Part shown: positions 59,149-64,000 of the stretch, one piece after another
Numbering within the stretch: position 1 is the stretch's first letter
Layout of the letters: each line of letters begins with the position of its first letter
Assembly (NCBI GenBank): GCA_023381695.1
Contig: JAMCQP010000039.1
Span: 100,010 to 164,009 of the forward strand
Direction of reading: 5' to 3'
DNA length: 64,000 bases
Origin: Bacillota bacterium
GTDB taxonomy: Bacteria > Bacillota > UBA5301 > JAMCQP01
Made by a program: the position numbers and the translations under genes
The notes under the pieces: model-generated
Told to the model about the DNA's origin: nothing
The model's input: the letters and a program-made list of their open reading frames with translations, nothing else
The model's database searches: none

Positions 59149-60132
59149 TTATAACGTTTTAACCGTAAAATAAGTTCCGGCTTCCAGCCGGCGTCCCCTC
59201 GAAAAGTCCGCGCCGGACATGCGGCGCCCTCCCTCCGGCTGCACCTCCAGAAGTCTCAGGCGGCCCCGGCCGGTGGCCACCAGTATTCCATCCCGATCCA
59301 CCGCCAGGACCTCCCCGGGTTGGGACCAGGCGGGCTCCGATCCCCCCGAAACGGGTTGGGTCTTCCAGACTTTCAACAACACCCCCTCATACCACGTGTA
59401 TGCGCCCGGCCAGGGGTTCATTCCCCGCACCAGGTCGTGGATCGCCCCGGCGTCCCTGCTCCAGGGAATCGCCCCGTCCGCGTTGGTCAGCTTCAGAGCG
59501 TAGGACGCCCGGCTCTCATCCTGCGGGGTGCGAGGCGCTTCCCCCCGCGTGATCGCCGCCAGGGTCTCCAGAAGCAAACCGGCCCCGGCCTCCGCCAGCC
59601 GGTCGTGCAGGGCGCCCACCGTGTCTTCATAGGTAATCGGCACCCTCCGCTGTAAAATAATATCCCCGGTATCCCAGCCTTCATCCAGGTAGATGGTGGT
59701 CACCCCCGTCTCCCGCCGGCCGTCGATGATCGCCCGGTGAATCGGAGCCGCCCCGCGATATTCCGGCAAGAGCGAGGCGTGTACGTTGATACACCCGAGG
59801 GGAGCCAGCGTCAAAAGCGGCGCGGGGATCTTTTGCCCGAACGCCACAACCACCATGGCCTCCGGCGCAAGCGCGCGCACGGCCTCAATGAAGGCCGGAT
59901 CCGCCACCCGTTCGGGCTGGTGGACCGGCAAGCCCAATTTTAGTGCACAGGCCTTCACCGGCGAGACACCGGGTTTTTGCCCCCGCCCCCGCGGCCGGTC
60001 GGGCTGGGTTACCACGCCGGCGACGTCGTACCCGCCCTGTACCAACCTTTCCAGGCCCGGCACGGCAAAGTCCGGCGTCCCCAGGTAGATCACCCGCAGG
60101 GGCTGGACGGCGCCCCCTCTGCTTTTTATCAT
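59149..60132 (-). CDS. fmt: Methionyl-tRNA formyltransferase
   Basis: 327 residues. Formyl-THF-binding and catalytic elements are visible: LGTPDFAVPGLE, the NVHASLLPEYRGAAPI catalytic block near residue 115, and GWDTGDI. A C-terminal OB-like domain binds initiator tRNA. Its ATG overlaps the def stop (ATGA), the usual def-fmt coupling for initiator formylation and removal. Confidence 0.96.
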   Translation of the reverse strand: MIKSRGGAVQPLRVIYLGTPDFAVPGLERLVQGGYDVAGVVTQPDRPRGRGQKPGVSPVKACALKLGLPVHQPERVADPAFIEAVRALAPEAMVVVAFGQKIPAPLLTLAPLGCINVHASLLPEYRGAAPIHRAIIDGRRETGVTTIYLDEGWDTGDIILQRRVPITYEDTVGALHDRLAEAGAGLLLETLAAITRGEAPRTPQDESRASYALKLTNADGAIPWSRDAGAIHDLVRGMNPWPGAYTWYEGVLLKVWKTQPVSGGSEPAWSQPGEVLAVDRDGILVATGRGRLRLLEVQPEGGRRMSGADFSRGRRLEAGTYFTVKTL

Positions 60133-60623
60133 TTATTCTCCGGCTCCTTGACCTCGGCGGTCTCCTGGACTGGTTCCTGGCCCAGCCCGCTGGCCCTGTC
60201 TATAAACAGGATCCCGTCCAGATGGTCGATTTCATGCTGCAAAGCTCTGGCCAACAGCCCATGCCCTTCGATGCGAATGGGGCGCCCTTCCCCGCTTACG
60301 GCCTCCACCACCACATCCTCCGCCCTGGTCACGTAGCCGGTGACGCCCGGAATGCTCAAGCATCCTTCCACATCCGTCTGAGCCCCCTCCGAGTCCACAA
60401 TGACCGGGTTTACAAGCTGCAAAAGCCCTTTCCCCGCATCAATCACCACGATCCGTTCGGAGATCCCGATCTGCGGAGCGGCCAACCCTACTCCGTCGGC
60501 CTCGTACAGCGTCTCCGCCATGTCTTTCAGCAACTTCTGGTGACGCTTGGTAAGCCGGTGCACGGGTTTGGCCTTCTCGCGCAGCACAGGCGCCCCAAGC
60601 CTGCAAATTTCCAGGATCGCCAA
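60129..60623 (-). CDS. def: Peptide deformylase
   Basis: 164 residues. The three metal-site motifs GVGLAAPQIG, EGCLS and HEIDHLDG are intact. I chose TTG 60623 because GGAGG lies 7 nt upstream and it gives the standard MAILEI-type N-terminus; the frame is open far upstream inside priA but that is not coding. It has a 25-residue acidic tail. It removes formyl groups from nascent proteins. Confidence 0.96.
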   Translation of the reverse strand: MAILEICRLGAPVLREKAKPVHRLTKRHQKLLKDMAETLYEADGVGLAAPQIGISERIVVIDAGKGLLQLVNPVIVDSEGAQTDVEGCLSIPGVTGYVTRAEDVVVEAVSGEGRPIRIEGHGLLARALQHEIDHLDGILFIDRASGLGQEPVQETAEVKEPENK

Positions 60624-60639
60624 TCTGCCTCCTCCAATC

Positions 60640-63243
60640 TCAAAGTAATGAAGTGGGCTGGACATCGATGCTGGCCGAGACTCCCGCCCCTTCCCGATAC
60701 ACCGCCAGCCGGCGCAAGCAACCTGTGACATCCTCACGCATCGCCGCCAGATCGACCCCTTTGCCAATGATCTGGTAGCGGAACTTCCCCCGCAGTTTGA
60801 CCAGCGGCGCCGGCATCGGCCCAATCACCTCAAAATTGGGCCGGCCCAATTCCAATCGGAATCGTTCCGCGGCCCGGATCACCTCTTCTTCGGCCGCCCC
60901 GCTGAATGTAACCAGGATCAGGTCCGCATGGGGAGGATAGCCCAACTGCTTTCTATAGCCGATTTCCTTGTTGTAGAACCCCGGATAATCATGGCCCGCC
61001 GCGGCCTGGATGCTGAAATGCTCCGGGGAATAGGTCTGAACCACCACGGCGCCGCCAGAATCCCCGCGGCCCGCCCGGCCCGCCACCTGCGTGAGAAGCT
61101 GGAAAGTCCGTTCCGCCGCCCGGAAGTCGGGAAGATTCAACGCGGTGTCCGCCGTCACCACCCCCACGAGGGTGACCCGGGGGATGTCCAGCCCCTTGGC
61201 CACCATCTGCGTCCCCACCAGAATATCGTACTCGCCGCGGGAAAAAGCGCCCAGCAGGCGTCCATGCGAGCCCTTGCGGGTGGTGGTGTCGGCGTCCATC
61301 CGGACCACCCGCGCGCCGGGAAAGGCCGCCGCCGCCTCCTGCGCCACCCTTTCCGTTCCGATGCCGAAGTGGCGGATGTACCGGCTCCCGCAAACGGGAC
61401 AGATCTGGGGCACCTCCCGGCTGTAGCCGCAATAATGGCATTGCAAGCGCCTGGCGTCCGCGTGATAGGTCAGAGAGACCTGGCAGTCCTTGCACCGGAT
61501 CACGTGGCCGCACTCCCGGCACAGGTAAAACGAGGCGTAGCCGCGGCGGTTGAGAAAGAGGATCACCTGCTCCCGGCGGGCCAGCCGTTCCTGGATCCCA
61601 TCCTGCAACAGGCGGCTGAAGATGGTCCGGTTCCCCTGCTTGAGCTCCTCCCGCATGTCCACCACCTGGACCTGGGGCAGCGGCCGCGCGCCAATCCGTT
61701 CGGGCAGGGAATAGTACCGGATCTTTCCGGATTGCGCCTTAAAGTAGGTCTCCAGGGAGGGAGTGGCGCTTCCCAGCACCACCACCGCCCGCTCCAACCT
61801 GCCTCTTTCCACGGCCACTTCCCGCAGGTGGTAACGGGGACTCTCCTCCTGCTTGTAACTGGTCTCGTGCTCCTCGTCCACCACAATCAGCCCGATGTTT
61901 TCCAGGGGAGCAAAGACAGCCGATCTGGCGCCCACCACCATCCGGACGGAACCTTCCCTGGCTCTCCGCCACTCGTCGAAACGCTCCCCCGCCGAAAGGC
62001 GGCTGTGCAGGACGGCCACGGCGTCGCCGAACCTCTGATGGAAGGCCCGGGCCATCTGGGGAGTCAGCGCAATCTCCGGCACCAGTACCAGAGCCCGGCG
62101 GCCCATGCGCAGGGCCTCGGACATCGCCCGCAAGTAAACCTCGGTCTTGCCGCTCCCCGTAACCCCATGGAGCAGCATGACCTGATGCCGCCCCGCCTGC
62201 AGCTCGGCGCGAATACCGGCCAGAGCCTCTTCCTGGGCGCCGGTAAGGACCACCGGTCCGGCCTGGCCTTCCGGACCCGGCGCCGGGCCCAGCGCTTCCA
62301 GGGGATTCCTCCGTCTTTCGACCGGTTCCAGGGTGACCAGCCGCTTTTCACGCAAGCCCCGGATCGCCCCCGGATCAACTCCGGCCAGGCGGGCCAGTTC
62401 CGCCACGGTGAACGCGGGCGGCTCCAGTGCAGCTTGCTCACCTGCAGCCTGTCCGGCTGCGGCTTGCTCAACCACAGCCTGTGCCTGAGATAAAAGGAAG
62501 TCCAAGACCCTGGCCTGCGCCCTGGAACGCCCGACCACCCCGGCCATCATTCTTTCCCGGAGATCGGCGGGGGCCGCGGCGCTAATCGCCTTGCTGAGCC
62601 TTACCACCTGGGCCACCCGCGGTTTGACCCTGGGCGACCGCCACACCGGCCTGAAAGTCGCCAGTCCCTTCTCCGCCAGGGTCTGCAAAATTCCCCCCAC
62701 TCGGGAACCAAACTTTTCCACCAGTTCCTGCCTGTCCACCGGCTTGCCGGCGGCGGAGAGAAACGCCAGCACCTCCGCCTGCCTGGGCGCCGCCCGCCGG
62801 AGTTCGTCGAGCCCCGGTCCACCGGACCCACCCGTATCAACCGCGGCGCCCACATCGTCCACACCACCCGCACCTCCGGCCCCGGTGGCCGACCAGACCT
62901 CCGTCCCCTGGATCTCGATTCCGGCGGGCAACATGGCCCGGATGGCATCCAGCAAGGAGGAACAGTAAAACCCGGCGATCCATCTGGCCAATTCCACCAT
63001 GGTGGGTGTCAACAGCGGCCCCGCATCCACCACCGCCAGGATCTCGCGGATCTCCCCCGGCGCCACCCCCGCGGTATCGGTGACGCCGACCACAAAGCCT
63101 TCCACCCGCCGGTGCGCAAAGGGCACCAGAACCCGGGATCCAACCTGCACCCCGCCAGCCAGGTTCGGCCCGATGCGGTAATGAAAAGAACGGTCCAGGG
63201 CCTGGGCCGGTACATTGACAATGACCTCGGCGAACTCCTGCAT
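60640..63243 (-). CDS. priA: Primosomal helicase PriA
   Basis: 867 residues: a DNA-binding N-domain, then superfamily-2 helicase lobes with Walker A GVTGSGKTE near 372 and DEEH. Four CxxC-type zinc pairs follow (CRECG, CKDC, CHYCG, CPVCG) before helicase motifs IV-VI. Restarts replication at forks. About 130 residues longer than typical, with Ala/Gly-rich insertions near 125-145 and 255-275. I chose ATG 63243 from the GGGGG site spacing. It ends 16 nt before def. Confidence 0.96.
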   Translation of the reverse strand: MQEFAEVIVNVPAQALDRSFHYRIGPNLAGGVQVGSRVLVPFAHRRVEGFVVGVTDTAGVAPGEIREILAVVDAGPLLTPTMVELARWIAGFYCSSLLDAIRAMLPAGIEIQGTEVWSATGAGGAGGVDDVGAAVDTGGSGGPGLDELRRAAPRQAEVLAFLSAAGKPVDRQELVEKFGSRVGGILQTLAEKGLATFRPVWRSPRVKPRVAQVVRLSKAISAAAPADLRERMMAGVVGRSRAQARVLDFLLSQAQAVVEQAAAGQAAGEQAALEPPAFTVAELARLAGVDPGAIRGLREKRLVTLEPVERRRNPLEALGPAPGPEGQAGPVVLTGAQEEALAGIRAELQAGRHQVMLLHGVTGSGKTEVYLRAMSEALRMGRRALVLVPEIALTPQMARAFHQRFGDAVAVLHSRLSAGERFDEWRRAREGSVRMVVGARSAVFAPLENIGLIVVDEEHETSYKQEESPRYHLREVAVERGRLERAVVVLGSATPSLETYFKAQSGKIRYYSLPERIGARPLPQVQVVDMREELKQGNRTIFSRLLQDGIQERLARREQVILFLNRRGYASFYLCRECGHVIRCKDCQVSLTYHADARRLQCHYCGYSREVPQICPVCGSRYIRHFGIGTERVAQEAAAAFPGARVVRMDADTTTRKGSHGRLLGAFSRGEYDILVGTQMVAKGLDIPRVTLVGVVTADTALNLPDFRAAERTFQLLTQVAGRAGRGDSGGAVVVQTYSPEHFSIQAAAGHDYPGFYNKEIGYRKQLGYPPHADLILVTFSGAAEEEVIRAAERFRLELGRPNFEVIGPMPAPLVKLRGKFRYQIIGKGVDLAAMREDVTGCLRRLAVYREGAGVSASIDVQPTSLL

Positions 63244-63271
63244 CCGTCCCATCCCCCACTTAGATCAACAA

Positions 63272-63296
63272 GGCGGAGCACCTTCTCTGCCCCGCC
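63272..63296 (-). terminator. Hairpin between coaBC and priA
   Basis: On the minus strand the 9-bp stem GGCGGGGCA / TGCTCCGCC (one G-U pair), with a 7-nt loop, is followed by only TTGTTG. It may be a partial terminator or an mRNA-stability element within the operon. Confidence 0.5.
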
Positions 63297-63302
63297 CACT
63301 GG

Positions 63303-64000
63303 TCAGCGTCCGCCGGAGAGCGCCAGGACTCTATCCAGGATCCGGTCGGCAACCTCCCGCTTGCTCAGCACCGGAAGCGACTCAATTTCGCCATTGGCGG
63401 CCACCAGATGCACCACATTGGTATCCCCCGCAAAACCGGCCCCTTCCTGGGTAATGTCGTTGGCCACAATCAGATCCGCATTCTTCTTGCGGAGCTTCTC
63501 CCGGGCGTATTCGAGGATATTGTTGCTCTCCGCCGCAAAGCCGACCAGGATCTTCCGGCCCTTCCTCTGGCCAAGCGCCGTCAGGATATCCGGATTTTTT
63601 ACCAGGGTCACGGTGAGTTCCCCCTGATCCTTCTTAATCTTCACCGGGCTGGCCTCCGCCGGCCGGTAGTCACCCACCGCCGCGGCCTTGATCACCACGT
63701 CGGCCGCGGGAAATTCCTCCATAACGGCCCCGTACATCTCCAAAGCCGACTCCACCTTCCGGACCCGGGCGCCCGGCGGCGGCGGCAATTCACCGGGTCC
63801 CGAGATCAGCACCACCTGCGCCCCCCTGGCCAGAGCCGCCTCTGCGACGGCATAGCCCATCTTGCCGGTGGACGCATTGGTGATGAACCTGAAAGGATCC
63901 AGCCGTTCTCTGGTCGCACCGGCGGTAACCAGAATGGTCTTTCCCAAGAAATCCCTCCGGCGGGCAAGCAACGCCTCCCCCGCCGCCAGGATCTCCTCCG
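63303..64000 (-). CDS. coaBC: Phosphopantothenoylcysteine synthetase/decarboxylase CoaBC (CoaB part; 5' end outside window)
   Basis: The visible 232 residues are the C-terminal synthetase (CoaB) domain: FRFITNASTGKMGYAVAEAA, the AAAVGDYRP cysteine-ligase block, VKIKK and KNPDIL. The frame stays open to base 64000, reading EEILAAGEALLARR, which fits the end of the decarboxylase (CoaC) domain, so the protein is the usual fusion. It makes 4'-phosphopantetheine for coenzyme A. It is the first gene seen of the coaBC-priA-def-fmt series. Confidence 0.95.
   Translation of the reverse strand, partial: EEILAAGEALLARRRDFLGKTILVTAGATRERLDPFRFITNASTGKMGYAVAEAALARGAQVVLISGPGELPPPPGARVRKVESALEMYGAVMEEFPAADVVIKAAAVGDYRPAEASPVKIKKDQGELTVTLVKNPDILTALGQRKGRKILVGFAAESNNILEYAREKLRKKNADLIVANDITQEGAGFAGDTNVVHLVAANGEIESLPVLSKREVADRILDRVLALSGGR

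Noticed and set aside
60928..62493. 521-residue plus-strand open frame
   Set aside because: Antisense to priA, which has its helicase and zinc motifs on the other strand.

Overview
The window is about 60% G+C and comes from an endospore-forming Firmicute (Bacillota). Sporulation genes are spread through it: a SpoVB-type flippase beside a SpoVD-type penicillin-binding protein, spmA/spmB, spoIIAA-spoIIAB-sigF, and a Spo0A-family regulator. Shine-Dalgarno sequences are strong, and GTG and TTG starts are common. Two features point to a diderm or otherwise elaborate envelope: an ExbB-ExbD-TonB energy-transduction set, and two single-SLH-motif coiled-coil proteins flanking it. A lineage such as Limnochordia, Halanaerobiia or Negativicutes, or a Peptococcaceae-like relative, would fit. 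I cannot place it further from sequence alone.

Layout. 1-8.1 kb: envelope and spore-cortex genes (class B PBP, flippase and D,D-carboxypeptidase on the minus strand; FemAB-type ligase, alanine racemase, spmA, spmB on the plus strand). 8.1-16.5 kb: an RNA-modification and mismatch-repair operon, miaB-mutS-mutL-methyltransferase-miaA-hfq, with a recognisable promoter. 16.5-19.8 kb: a DUF1540 gene, then an Nramp-related probable magnesium transporter paired with a PRC/MgtE-N/CBS protein behind a riboswitch-like leader. 19.8-26 kb: the SLH/TonB/ExbBD envelope cluster.

26.4-38.7 kb: a catabolic operon. A sigma-54-dependent activator lies upstream of a perfect double-dyad element and a consensus -24/-12 promoter. 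These drive a TRAP transporter (dctPQM), an M24-fold hydrolase, a two-subunit CoA-transferase, a MeaB GTPase, a B12-dependent acyl-CoA mutase (large and small subunits) and an SDR dehydrogenase. The mutase lacks the substrate-pocket residues of methylmalonyl-CoA mutase, and the M24 protein lacks both peptidase histidines. The operon therefore looks like an undescribed route for a branched carboxylate or amide: import, hydrolysis or CoA activation, carbon-skeleton rearrangement, oxidation. It is the best candidate here for a new system.

38.8-46 kb: a GNAT acetyltransferase; spoIIAA-spoIIAB-sigF followed directly by a GGDEF diguanylate cyclase; a PHP phosphatase; a membrane-anchored AlkP-superfamily protein; rpe. 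46-55.7 kb: the conserved cell-wall signalling cluster rlmN-FHA-FHA-PP2C-ftsW-pbpA-prkC-rsgA. 55.8 kb: a single tRNA-Pro(CGG) with its own promoter and terminator. 56-64 kb: the Spo0A-family gene, then rsmB, a zinc peptidase, fmt, def, priA and partial coaBC. A 47-nt hairpin-bearing repeat occurs three times (20.9, 26.3 and 46.0 kb).
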